From Nicotiana tabacum (taxonomy: Eukaryota > Streptophyta > Magnoliopsida > Solanales > Solanaceae): a stretch of 64,000 bases of DNA. The notes under the pieces are model-generated. The model was not told the origin of the DNA. It did not search any database and was given only the letters and a program-made list of their open reading frames with translations. The stretch is from contig NC_134087.1 of assembly GCF_000715075.1 (NCBI RefSeq), positions 183,117,276-183,181,275 on the forward strand, in the 5' to 3' direction. The position numbers were made by a program, and so were the translations under genes. Position 1 is the first letter of the stretch, and each line of letters opens with the position of its first letter. Positions 1 through 10,459 of the stretch are shown one piece after another.

Positions 1-2050
1 TTTATATTTTAGCATTTAAATATTTAATTTGGGCCTAATATAGCTATTTTAATTAATTTGACTCTTTTACTTTATTTTATTACAAGAAAATGAAAATTAC
101 GAAAAACAATAGTTTCATTAATATTTTTCTAGTCATTTTTAATCTTGAAAAATACAAAAAAAAATAGTTTATTTTAACAGTCACTCTTATTTTAACAGTT
201 ATTTTACTTAAGTAGGACTAATTAATAAATGAGGTCGAATTTTAGTCTCGTTCGCGAAGAAAGAATAAAATTTGGGCTCAAGCAACTCATTTTTAGGCTT
301 AATTTTGGACCTAGCCCATAATTCCCAAACCCATAATTCTTAGGCCCATACCCCTAACCTAATCCCTACCCCTATATAATAGTACCTAATGCCTAAATAG
401 TGGCCTACACCTAAAAATCTTACCAATCCGCCGTTCTTCTACAGATGGAGACTAACCTATACAAGAAATCGAAAATCTGAAGAAGAAAGGGCGGCTGAAC
501 AAAAAACGAACCCCCTGACTTCATCTTCCCCAGCCATCACTCCAAGCTATCAGCCGCAACCCCCACTTGAACCTAGCCGCAACCCAGCTGACCATACAAA
601 GAATGAGAAATAGTCTTTCCCCTTGATTCTTGGATCCATCTTCTTTCTGAACTCACACATATAAACGCATACACATTTAGATATCATGGAAGCATTCTGC
701 ATTTTCTTTAATTCAAATATCTAGAAAGTCAAGAACTCAAAAAATAGAAAATAAAAACACAAAAGGAAGGATCTTAAAGCTGGTTCAATTTCTATTTGTT
801 TAAACTAATTTTTTTGAATTACAAAGACTATTCGACCAGGAAAATAGAGAGAAAAACACCCAAGCCTAGTTGAGTACGTCCGAGGTTGTTCGAATTTCGG
901 CGAGCTTCGAAGTCGAGGTTCCGGAATCATGATCTTGGTCAACTTTTGGTTTTGAACAAATCGATTCAGATCCTTCTTTTTAAAGGTTATTTTTGCACTC
1001 TACTACTCTTCCTCGTTAAAACACTGTGTTGATGTTTCTTTTTTTGAATGGTTTTAAGTTGAATAAAATGTCACATTCTTAATGAGCATGTTATTGTTTT
1101 TACTGTGGAAAGCTACATCTGCAATTGTTAACTATAAAGATTTCTGCTTAGTACTTCAAATTTGCAGTCATGTAGTATCGTATATCCAAGAAAATATTTT
1201 TTTTAATGTGGTTAAATTGAATGCACCTGGAGTGTAACATTTTTTTTTGAATGTTATTACATTGTTAAATATGTAACTTGATCTCATTTTGCTTGATGGA
1301 TGACTATGACTTATTGGGTTCAGTCATATAAACAACATCATTATAATTTATGGCCCTCAAAAAATTAGGTCAAACATCTTTTAAAAAATAGACTTGAGGT
1401 GTGTCGTGCCAAATAAAATCTCAAAATGCATGGTCCTCACTTAACTAATTTTAATCCTTAGAAATCGAGACATGCCATTTAGTTGAATTTCCCATGGCCC
1501 TCGCAAATGTGAAAGAGCGTAGTTGCTTTAGACGCGCTATTTAAAAATTACTTTCCTAAAATCGGGTGTGCATTTCATGTGACCCAAATTCAAATCTCAA
1601 CAACGTTAGATAAAATGTATCGTAGATCGCGGGTGCATTTATGCGACGTGGCTCAAGACGTATTTTGGATGATGTTGAATCTTTCCTAAAAAATAACTAA
1701 ATAAAAGTGGTTATAAAGTTAAAATTGAACCATAGGTTAAAACATGTTTTAAAATCAGATAAATAGGCCATTAATAATAGTTGAGCGACCATGCTAGAAC
1801 CACAGAACTCGAGAATACCTAACAACTTCTCCCGAGTTAACAAAATTCCTTACCCGGATTTCTGTGTTCGCGGACTGTAAAACAGAGTCAATCTTTCCTC
1901 GATTCGGGATTTAAACCCGTGACTTAGGACACCACAAATTATTCCAAGTGGCGAATCTGATTATTAAATAAATAATCTCGTTTCGATTGTCACTTTAATT
2001 GGAAAAACTTCCTTATACCCTTCCGGGGGTGGTAAGAAGGAGGTGTGACA
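1..2050 (+). repeat. 5' LTR of Ogre-like element (5' end outside window)
   Basis: Position 1 aligns with 8220 and position 2050 with 10251. The repeat ends GGTGTGACA just before the PBS. It contains short T-rich tracts and no convincing ORF. Confidence 0.9.
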
Positions 2051-2054
2051 GCTC

Positions 2055-2072
2055 TGGCGACTCTGCTGGGGA
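2055..2072 (+). other. Primer binding site, Tat/Ogre type
   Basis: TGGCGACTCTGCTGGGGA begins 4 bases after the LTR end. Its form resembles the PBS of Ogre/Tat and Athila elements. I cannot assign the tRNA with certainty from sequence alone. Confidence 0.7.
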
Positions 2073-5000
2073 TAAGAACCCAGAACTTCTGGTTCTGGGT
2101 TCACAATTCGAGCTTAGAGTAATTGTTATATTTGGCTTTATTTACTGTCTGATTTTATTTACCTGTTTGGGTCTAATGTGCCAAATATTGCTTTTTACCG
2201 CTTTGATTTTACCTGAACTGTATATAAACTGCTACGAAACCCTTCTCTTCTCATCTTTGGGGATGTGCACGCTGGCATGACTCTTCTTCTATTAGTGTCA
2301 TACCTTAAAATAATAAAGAGGCTCGGACAAGTTACAAAGCCGGTTGACCTTTTGGTTCCCGGTACGTAGCCCCCTCCCCGGCTCGAGTTGTCCGCTCGGG
2401 TGCACAGGTCTAGAACAATACACCCAGGTTTTAAACCTAGAATAACTCAGCCTCATGCCAGATCCCTAGTAGGAATGCCTGTTTGCATCATATACATTTG
2501 ACTTTGGGGACTCAACACAGGGGTTGGGTCCGTCTAGGACAGGTGTACCCTAAAATCAAAAGACCATCTTGATGCATCTTATGTGTTACTTGCGTATCTG
2601 TCTGTTTCGGCTTGCAAGTTGACTGGCTTCTAGAATAGGGAAAGAAAAAAAAAATTAAAAAAAAAAAGAGGAGAAAGAAGAAAAAAGAAACAAAAAGTGA
2701 GAGGTAGTTATTTAGAAAATTCTGAAAATCTGCCAAAACTCTGGAAAAAAAGTCATTTCAAAATGAGCCAAAATTTTCAAGTGTCATGTTTTCCTGTTCC
2801 GTCAAAACTGGGCAGAACTATGCAGGTCTAATTCTCACCGGATATGAGATACATAGGCAAACCTCATCGGTTCCGAAATCCAAAAATATTTTCTTTTACT
2901 TCCTTCTTTAGCAAAATTTTTCTTTGGGACCCCAATTTTTAAAAATACAAAAATATTTCCTTTTAATTTCTTCTCAAAATCAAAAAATACAAAAAATATT
3001 TTCATTCTTCTTTCGAAAATTGAAAAGAAAATTCAAGATTTAAAAATATTTTCTTTTTATTTAGAAGTACTTCTTTCATAAATTCAGAATAAAAATCCAT
3101 AAATGCAAAAATATTTGTCTTTCTTCTTTAGAAGTTTTTCTTTCGAAATTTTTTTTAAAAAAGTTGAAATTCAAAAAATATTTTTTCTTCTTTAGAAGTC
3201 TTTCTTTTCAATTTTTTTTTTTAAAAAAACAAACAAACAAAAAATCGAAATCAAAAAATATATTTTGTTTCTTCTTTTTAAGTCTTTCTTTCGGAAAAAG
3301 TCCAAAATCCCAAAAAGAGTTAGTTTATTTACTTTATTCCTAATCTTCTCGAACTATGCAAGATCTGATTCATGTTCCCACGTGATACTTAGGCAGCCCA
3401 CATCAAGTTCGATCGAATGGTTAAAAAAACAGAGAAAAGAAAGAAAAAAGAAAAAAAAAAGAAAAGGAAAAAAAGAGAGTGTTTATTCTAACATGCTTGT
3501 GATTTTGGAATAATAGGTAGTCAAGGGTGGTCGGTTTGTTGGTTTGCAATGGCAAAAACAATCCAAGATCTCTCGAAAATAAATGCATCTTTTCAACTAA
3601 TGGAACAAGCACCATTATTGTTGATCCAAGGTCACAAAAAGGTAAGCATGCAAGTTGGCGGTGAAAAATAAAAAATGGAGGCAAATGTGGGGTTGAATTT
3701 ACCAGTTTTGAATAATAGGACATGGGCTGCTCGGGATAATTGTCAAAATTTGGGTGTTGAATCCAAAGCAATTAAAATGGTCAAATGTTGTGGTAATGTT
3801 GATGTGCGAATGTGTGGCTAAGATGTCTCTTAGTAACTCGAAAGTCACTTCTCTTTTAGCCATGGTAGCTTATTTTGTCATTTTTTCTTTTTCTTTTCTG
3901 TTATCTGACCCTGCTATCCTTTATTCAATAAAAACAAGCATATCAGTCATTTTGTGTCCATTTTGTGCATAGTTCTTTTCACGCTAGTTTTAGTGACATG
4001 ACATGCATGCGGAATTTTTGGCCAGATCTTAGAAAACTGACTTAGTCTTGAGTTGGATAAGTGAGAAAGAGACACTTTTGGAAGATGAATAAAGACAAGA
4101 AATATTTGGAAAATAAGCATGAGCCAAGTTTACATGGAACCAAATAAGTTATGCTCATGGATGTTAAGGATCTCTACCTTTTGAATCATTTGAGAAGATC
4201 GGGCTTAAGGATAATCGGATGGGCTGAAGTCTGTTTAGCACTAAGAGATAGAAAGTGTTTTCAATAGAAGGTGTATTCCAGACAACTTGAAATGGATCAG
4301 TTAGTGGCAAAATGCATCTTCTACATTAAGACAAAATCCAAGAAAAGTCACCTAAATTGACAAGGGTCATTCACAACGAGGAAAGTATTGCTCATACAGA
4401 TTTACACTGAAAAAGACCCAAGAAGTCAAGCATGTTCATCAGTGATGTGATCGCGAAGAAATATTTTAATTGGCGTTCTCGAGGATGGGAGGCCCTTTTT
4501 CTGCTATCCAAACACTTTATACTCTTTGTTACTCCTTTTGAACCTGTGTTATTTTCTTTAACCACCATCTTTTGGAATCAAGTTTAGAGTCAAGGGTCCA
4601 AAAAAAAAGAAAAAAAAAGAAAAGAAAAGTCCATGCCCCAAGAGTACAAACTGGGGTAGCTTTTAGAAAGTTCAAGTAAAAAAAAGAAGAAGAAAAGAAT
4701 TGTCAAAGGTCCATGCCCTAAAAAAATATAAGCTGGGGCAACTTGTTTTTAAAAAAAAAGAGAAAGAAAAGAAAAGAAAAAGAGAAAAAGATATAGAAAG
4801 AAAGATGAAAAAAATAGTTAGGTCAGATGTTAGAACTACGTTCGACCTGATTCCTTAAAAAATGATACGTAGGCAGCCTCCCGGTTCGGTCCAATAAAAT
4901 AAGAATTCAAAGAAAAAGAAAAAGAAAAATTCAAAAAAAATCCCCAATAGTTTAAACTGGGGCAAAGAATTTATTTCATTTTTAAAAGAGTCAATTCCAA

Positions 5001-6220
5001 AAGTTGTAAGTATACAACCCTGTCATCTTTAGTCTGTGTTGAGCTTTATGCCGACCTTTCATCTAACCCTATCCAAAAACCTTCCAAATAAAGACCTCCC
5101 GATATGCCTTCAAAAGTGCCAAGAGGAGCATGCAATGATCAACGGTTGTCACGCGACATAGAACATTGTCAAGATGTTCGCACAAGAAAAGTGAAAAAAA
5201 AAGAAAATGAAAAATAAATAAATGAGAGAGTCTTACTAGTGAAAACCTTTACGGGCACTGTAAGGCGATGGTAAGAAGAGATAAATAAATGAGAGAAACT
5301 TGTTGGTGAAAATCCCTGGGGCACCACTAGTCGAAAGCGAGTCGTGAAGCTGATGCAAAAACATAAACAAGCCCGACTTCAAAGGTCATAGGAATGTTAA
5401 AAGGGAAGATTGGATTAGTTTGATAGATCAGGCCGTTGAGTCCAAATTGCATGTCATGATCATTAAGGCTAGTTATTGAAAAAAAGAAAAAAAGAAAAAA
5501 AACTCTTCCTTCTGTCCTTCCGACATGGGCATTTCTTGTTGATACTTGTTTCTTTACATCATTGTGTCCTTCACTCTAAGTCGGTCCTTGTCAAAAAAAG
5601 CAAGAAAAGATTTCAAAATCTACTACCAGCTTTTTAGTTGCACAAAGTAAATTTGGCCAGCACACTCAGTTGTTACTTTCGAGATGACTTGAGGATTCAT
5701 GCAAAGTCTTCCCCAAAAGACTCTTGTCAGCCTACTTGGCGCAAACAAAGATAACTGGTGATTCTCTCTGACAGACAAATTGCTCAAAAGCAGGAAGTCA
5801 TTCAAGATATTGGAAAAGGTCACATAAGCAATGATCTCCAATTGGGATACGGCTGTTTGAGCTGCAAATACAAATGGTACTGGTGTGAAACAATCAGAGT
5901 TAGTGCAGAACAAAAGTCTTTTGAGACCGACTCAAGCTGATTGAGCAGAAGCCAAACTGTCCAAGACTCAAGGCCACAAACCGACCACCATTTTCAAAAC
6001 TGACCAATTTTTCTTTGTGTAAAACAGGAACAAAGCAGTGCAAGAAAAGTGGTTCAAAAAAAAGAAATAAAATAAAAGAATAAAAACAAAAAAAAAACAA
6101 AAAAAAAAAGAGAAGGAAAATAAAAGATGAGAAGAGACTACAAAGGGAAGTTTCTCAAATCTTTGCCTTTATTTTTCTTGCTATTGTGCATAAAATCTTG
6201 CCATTGATCTTTACATTTTT
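2073..6220 (+). other. Non-coding interior, A-rich, with dispersed repeat copies
   Basis: This 4.1-kb stretch has no ORF with recognisable homology; open frames are under 120 codons and mostly reflect A/G-rich runs. Many purine-rich AAAGAAAA tracts alternate with short sentences such as AAACTGGGG (4649, 4728, 4958). Three copies of the roughly 70-bp dispersed repeat lie here. The fourth copy sits near the 3' LTR. The stretch occupies the position of leader and gag in a coding element. Confidence 0.7.
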
Positions 6221-6221
6221 C

Positions 6222-6980
6222 CTCCTAGGATAAAAAGTCCTAGTCTGATGAATTTTCTCCTAGGATAAATATCTTAGTCTGATGAATCTTTCTCCTAAGA
6301 TACCAAAAAAAAAGAAAAAAAAAGTGACCTAGTTTGATGGATTTTCTCCTAGGATCAAAATCTTAGTCTGATGAATCTTTCTCCTAAGATAGAAAACCTA
6401 GTCTGATGAATTTTCTCCTAAGATCGAAATCTTAGTCTGATGAATTTTTCTCCTAAGATAGAAGACCTAGTCTGATGAACTTTCTCCTAGGATCAAAATC
6501 TTAGTCTGATGAATTTTTCTTCTAAGATAGAATACTTAGTCTGATGAACTTTCTCCTAGGATCAAAATCTTAGTGTGATGAATCTTTCTCCTAAGATAGA
6601 AGACCTAGTCTGATGAACTTTCTCCTAGGATCAAAATTTTAGTCTGATGAATCTTTATCCTAAAATAAGAAAAGAGACCTAGTCTGATGAATTTTCTCCT
6701 ACGATATAAATCTTAGTCGGATGAATCTTTCTCCTAAGATATCAAAAAAGAGAGAAAAAGGACCTAGTCTGATGAATTTCTCCTAGGATAAACATCTTAG
6801 TCTGATGAATCTTTCTCCTAAGATAGAAATCTTAGTCTGATGAACTTTTCTCCTAAGATACCAAAAAGAAGTAGAAAAGAGACTTAGTCTGATGAACTTT
6901 CTCCTAGGATCAAAATCTTAGTCTGATGAATCTTTCTCCTAAGATAGAAAACCTAGTCCGATGAATTTTCTCCTAGGATA
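6222..6980 (+). repeat. Minisatellite of ~20 hairpin-forming units with CTGATGA core
   Basis: About 20 units of 30-40 bp alternate between two forms: C-CTAG, TCTGATGAATTTTCTC, CTAG-G, and ATCTTAG, TCTGATGAATCTTTCTC, CTAAGAT. Sixteen units keep CTGATGA exactly. Each unit can fold by pairing its ends (5-7 bp) around the CTGATGA loop. One unit carries matched changes in both arms: ATTTTAG at 6636-6642 with CTAAAAT at 6660-6666. Other units have unmatched arms, for example near 6391-6425. A-rich spacers at 6302-6324, 6667-6679, 6741-6758 and 6862-6882 break the array. Confidence 0.85.
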
Positions 6981-7057
6981 ATAATTTAAAAAAAAGGGAA
7001 GTCTGAATTTGAAAGAAGAGGGGTCAATTTTTAGTTATCAATGTCTAGTTTTCTTGA

Positions 7058-7507
7058 AATCAGGGGCCCCGCCTGGAGAATAGGTTCAGTTTTTACTTTA
7101 GTCAAGCTTAGTTTATAGTTTTCCGCATGCTCAATCACGTTTAGGATACACACATCCTAGTCTAGTCATTAATTTTACTCTCATCATTGCATCCTTCATC
7201 AGCATCGCAAGTGATTTATAGTTTTGTTAACGCTCACAGATGTTCCTAATATCAAACTGGGGCAGGAAAATTTCTTTTGTTTTGTCTGTTTTGTTGTAAT
7301 CAGACGCCCACCTGGAGAACAAGGGAAGACAACTCAAGTTTCTAGGGAAAGCAGTGTCGAAGTAAGACAACTCAAGTTTCAAGGGAAAACAGTTTCGAAG
7401 GAAGACAGTTCAAGTTTCAAGGGAAAATAGTTCAAGGTGCAAGGGAAAACAATGTCAAGTAATAAGAGAAGACAATTTAAGTTCAGCAATCAGGCGCCCG
7501 CCTGGAA
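7058..7507 (+). repeat. Three copies of a CAGGCGCCCGCCTG-type palindrome word
   Basis: Copies of ATCAGGCGCCCGCCTGGA-like sequence occur at about 7058-7080, 7298-7320 and 7487-7507. The third is a perfect inverted repeat, CAGGCG-CC-CGCCTG. The first two are variants. They frame the 38-bp tandem repeat and a stretch with short open frames. Confidence 0.65.
7328..7441 (+). repeat. 38-bp tandem repeat, 3+ copies
   Basis: GACAACTCAAGTTTC-like starts fall at 7328, 7366 and 7404, a 38-bp period, with a decayed fourth unit to about 7475. Open frames across it (7224-7430) only read the repeat. Confidence 0.75.
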
Positions 7508-8171
7508 AAAAAAGGGAATTCAATTTAGAATGCAATTCAGGTCAGCAACAAAAGAAGCTCGCATCAAAAATGCGAGTCAGCAGTCCTAGATGATCAACAA
7601 AAGTTAGTCACAATCCAGAATAAAAAGAAAAAAAAAACAAAAAGAAAGACAAAAAATGAATCCAAATGCAGAAGTTAGTGAAAGATGTGAGCTGCTCAAG
7701 ACAGGGCTGAGATCACAAGCTTTGCATGTCCCATCTTGGTTTGAAAAGCTGAAGAAGATTGAACCAACACCTGCGGCTAACAAGCATCAAGATTCAGATC
7801 AGGGTCCGCATGAAAAACCAACCAAGACTCAAGATCAAGCTTCAGAAGACTCATAGATAGGAATCTTGTAACTCGTAGCTAATAGACTTAGTTAGTCTTT
7901 CATTTTTGATTTATATGTAATAACGGGACCGCGGACCGGAACCTCAGCGGAACAACACCTCGACCGACTCTCCACCTCGGTACTTCATCACCTCATTCAC
8001 TTCTGAACTACATGTGACCTGATTCCTTTATAGCCAAGGATATGTAGGCAGCTCAGATATTAGGGCTCGGTCACATTCTCCTTTCTCTTAGTTTTTGGTC
8101 TCCTTAAATAAGGGTCGGGTCAAAAAACATGTCTAGTCATTCTTTGTCTGAAAACTTTTCGTGTTTCCAGT
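7508..8171 (+). other. 3' interior without recognisable gene (one 66-codon open frame)
   Basis: A 66-codon frame at 7656-7856 is hydrophilic and resembles nothing I know. It is not supported by length or context. The rest is the fourth dispersed repeat and short A-rich tracts. Confidence 0.5.
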
Positions 8172-8185
8172 CAAAGAGGGGCAGC
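8172..8185 (+). other. Polypurine tract of Ogre-like element
   Basis: CAAAGAGGGGCAGC lies directly before the 3' LTR start TGTAGACA. This is the expected site and composition for plus-strand priming in Ogre/Tat elements. Confidence 0.75.
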
Positions 8186-10251
8186 TGTAGACAGGTAATT
8201 TTTGACCCTCCCCAATATTTTTTATATTTTAGCATGTAAATATTTAATTTAGGCCTAATATATCTATTTTAATTAATTTGACTCTTTTACTTTATTTTAT
8301 TACAAGAAAATAAAAATTACAAAAAAATAGTTTCATTAATATTTTTGTAGTCATTTTTAATCTTGTAAAATACCAAAAAAAATAGTTTATTTTAACAGTC
8401 ATTCTTATTTTAACAACTATTTTACTTAAGTAGGACTAATTAATAAATGAGGTCGTATTTTAGTCTCGTTTGCGGAGAAAGAATAAATCTTGGGTTCGAG
8501 CAACTCATTTTTAGGCCTAATTTTGGACCTAGCCCATAATTCCTAGACCCATACCCCTAACTTAATCCCTACCCCTATATAATAGTACCTAATGCCTAAA
8601 TAGTGACCTACACCTAAAAATCTTACCAATCCGCAGTTTTTCTGTAGATGGAGACTAACCTATACAAGAAATCGAAAATCTGAAGAAGAAAGGGCCGCTG
8701 AACAAAAAACGAACCCCCTGACTTCATCTTCCCTAGCCATCACTCCAAGCTATCAGCCGCAACCCCCACTTGAACCTAGCGACAACCCAGCTGACCACAC
8801 AAAGAATGAGAAACGGCCTTTCCCCTTGATTCTTGGATCCATCTTCTTCCTCAATTCACACATATAAACGCATACACATTTAGATATCATGGAAGCATTC
8901 TGCATTTTCTTTAATTCGAAGATCTAGAAAGTCAAGAACTTAAGAAATAGAAAATAAAAACACAAAAGGAAGGATCTTAAAGCTGGTTCAATTTCTACTT
9001 GTTTACACTAATTTTTTGGAATTACAAAGACTATTCGACCCGGAAAACAGAGAGAAAAACGCCCAAGCCTAGTCGAGTACGTCCGAGGTTGTTCGAATTC
9101 CGGCGAGCTTCGAAGTCGAGGTTCCGGAATCATGGTCTTGGTCAGCTTTTGGTTTTGAACAAACCGATTCAGATCCTTCTTGTTAAAGGTTATTTTTGCA
9201 CTCTACTACTCTTCCTCGTTAAAAAACTGTGTTGATGTTTCTTTTTTTGAATGGTCTTAAGTTGAATAAAATGACACATTCTTAATGAGCATGTTATTAA
9301 TTTTACTATGGAAAGCTACATTTGAAATTGTTAACTATAATAATTTCTGCTTAGTACTTCAAATTTGCAGCCGTGTAGTATCGTATATCCAAGAAAATAT
9401 TTTTTTAATGTTGTTAAATTGAATGCACTTGGAGTGTAACATTTTTGTTTTTTTAATGTTATTACATTGTTAAATATGTAACTTGATCTCATTTTGCTTG
9501 ATGGATGACTATGACTTATTGGGTTCAGTCATATAAACAACATCATTATAATTTATGGCTCTCAAAAAATTAGTTCAAACATCCTTTAAAAATAGACTTG
9601 AGGTGTGTCGTGCCAAATAAAATCTCAAAATGTATGGCCCTCACTTAATTAATTTTAATCCTTAGAAATCGAGGCATGCCATTTAGTTGAATTTTTCATG
9701 GCCCTCGCAAATGTGAAAGAGCGTAGTTGCTTTAGATGCGCTATATAAAAATTACTTTCCAAAACTCGGGTGTGCATTTCATGTGACCCAAATCCAAATC
9801 TCAAAAACGTTAGATAAAATGTGTCGTGGATCGGAGGTGCATTTATGTGACGCGGTTCAAGATGTGTTTTGGATGATGTTGAATCTTTCCTAAAAAAACT
9901 TAATAAAAGCGGTTATAAAGTTAAAATTGAACCATAGGTTAAAACATGTTTTAAAATCAGATAAATAGGCCAAAAATAACAGTTGAGCGACCGTGCTAGA
10001 ACCATGGAACTCGGGAATGCCTAACACCTTCTCTCGGGTTAATAGAATTCCTTACCGGATTTCTGTGTTTGCGGATTGTAAAACAGAGTCAATCTTTCCT
10101 CAATTCGGGATTTAAACCGGTGACTTGGGACACCATAAATTATCCCAAGTGGCGACTCTGATTCTTAAATAAATAATCCCGTTTCGATTGTCACTTTAAT
10201 TGAAAAAACTCCCTTATACCCTACCGGGGGTGGTAAGAAGGAGGTGTAACA
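8186..10251 (+). repeat. 3' LTR of Ogre-like element (2066 bp)
   Basis: It starts TGTAGACAGG after the PPT, ends GGTGTAACA, and matches 1-2050 throughout with scattered substitutions and short indels. The next base starts the tail of another LTR. Confidence 0.9.
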
Positions 10252-10444
10252 GACATATGTCGTGTACGAGAAAGATTGTGCGGCCTTATCGGCCTGTGTT
10301 TTGAGTTTATAAATGATTATGTTGGCCTATTAGTACTGTATGTTACATATTTATTATGATGTAATAAGAAAGATACGTTACGTTGGTACTCGGTTGAGTA
10401 CGGTACCAGATGCCCATCGTGGCCCATCGGTTTGGGTCGTGACA
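10252..10444 (+). repeat. 3' end of the split 5' LTR
   Basis: It aligns base for base in length with 16929-17121 (193 bp each) with roughly a tenth of positions differing. It ends GGGTCGTGACA. Confidence 0.85.
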
Positions 10445-10447
10445 AAG

Positions 10448-10459
10448 TGGTATCAGAGC
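10448..10459 (+). other. Primer binding site, initiator tRNA-Met type
   Basis: TGGTATCAGAGC starts three bases after the LTR end, the standard PBS of many plant gypsy and copia elements. Confidence 0.85.

Larger units (their letters stand above)
2797..8085 (+). repeat. Dispersed ~70-bp repeat, four copies
   Basis: Copies lie near 2810-2876, 3350-3418, 4830-4896 and 8008-8076. Each reads approximately GAACTAYG, then CTGATTCC or similar, then GATAYGTAGGCAGCC, and finishes with a CGGTTCGGTC-like word. Spacing between copies is irregular and copies differ in the middle, so this is not a simple tandem array. I recall similar words in other plant Ogre/Tat elements (recognition, not a search). Confidence 0.6.
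1..10251 (+). mobile_element. Ogre/Tat-like LTR retrotransposon, non-coding (large derivative)
   Basis: Two long direct repeats, 1-2050 and 8186-10251, bound a 6.1-kb interior. The right copy starts TGTAGACA and ends TAACA; the left copy ends TGACA and lacks only about 34 bp that lie before the window. A PBS-like site follows the left LTR and a purine-rich tract precedes the right LTR, so this is a plus-strand LTR element. LTR start, PBS and PPT wording resemble the Ogre/Tat lineage of Ty3/gypsy (recognition from memory). No gag, protease, RT, RNase H or integrase motif is visible; full Ogre elements are much longer and coding. In the first 60 aligned bases the LTRs differ at 3 positions. Its right flank (10252 on) is the tail of another LTR, so it is nested. 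It probably moved with proteins supplied by another element. Confidence 0.85.

Noticed and set aside
3421..3771. 116-codon minus-strand frame
   Set aside because: Its C-terminal part is Phe/Ser/Leu text from a purine run on the other strand and it has no homology.
6222..6980. Hammerhead ribozyme cores (CTGATGA followed by GAAA) in the minisatellite
   Set aside because: ATCTT/AAGAT could mimic stem II, but an extra A precedes GAAA, and no partner strands for stems I and III with a cleavable UH site are present.
6222..6980. Box C/D snoRNA cluster (TGATGA and CTGA words)
   Set aside because: The C box has C instead of purine before TGATGA, the CTGA lies inside the same word, and no regular C-D spacing or terminal stem exists.
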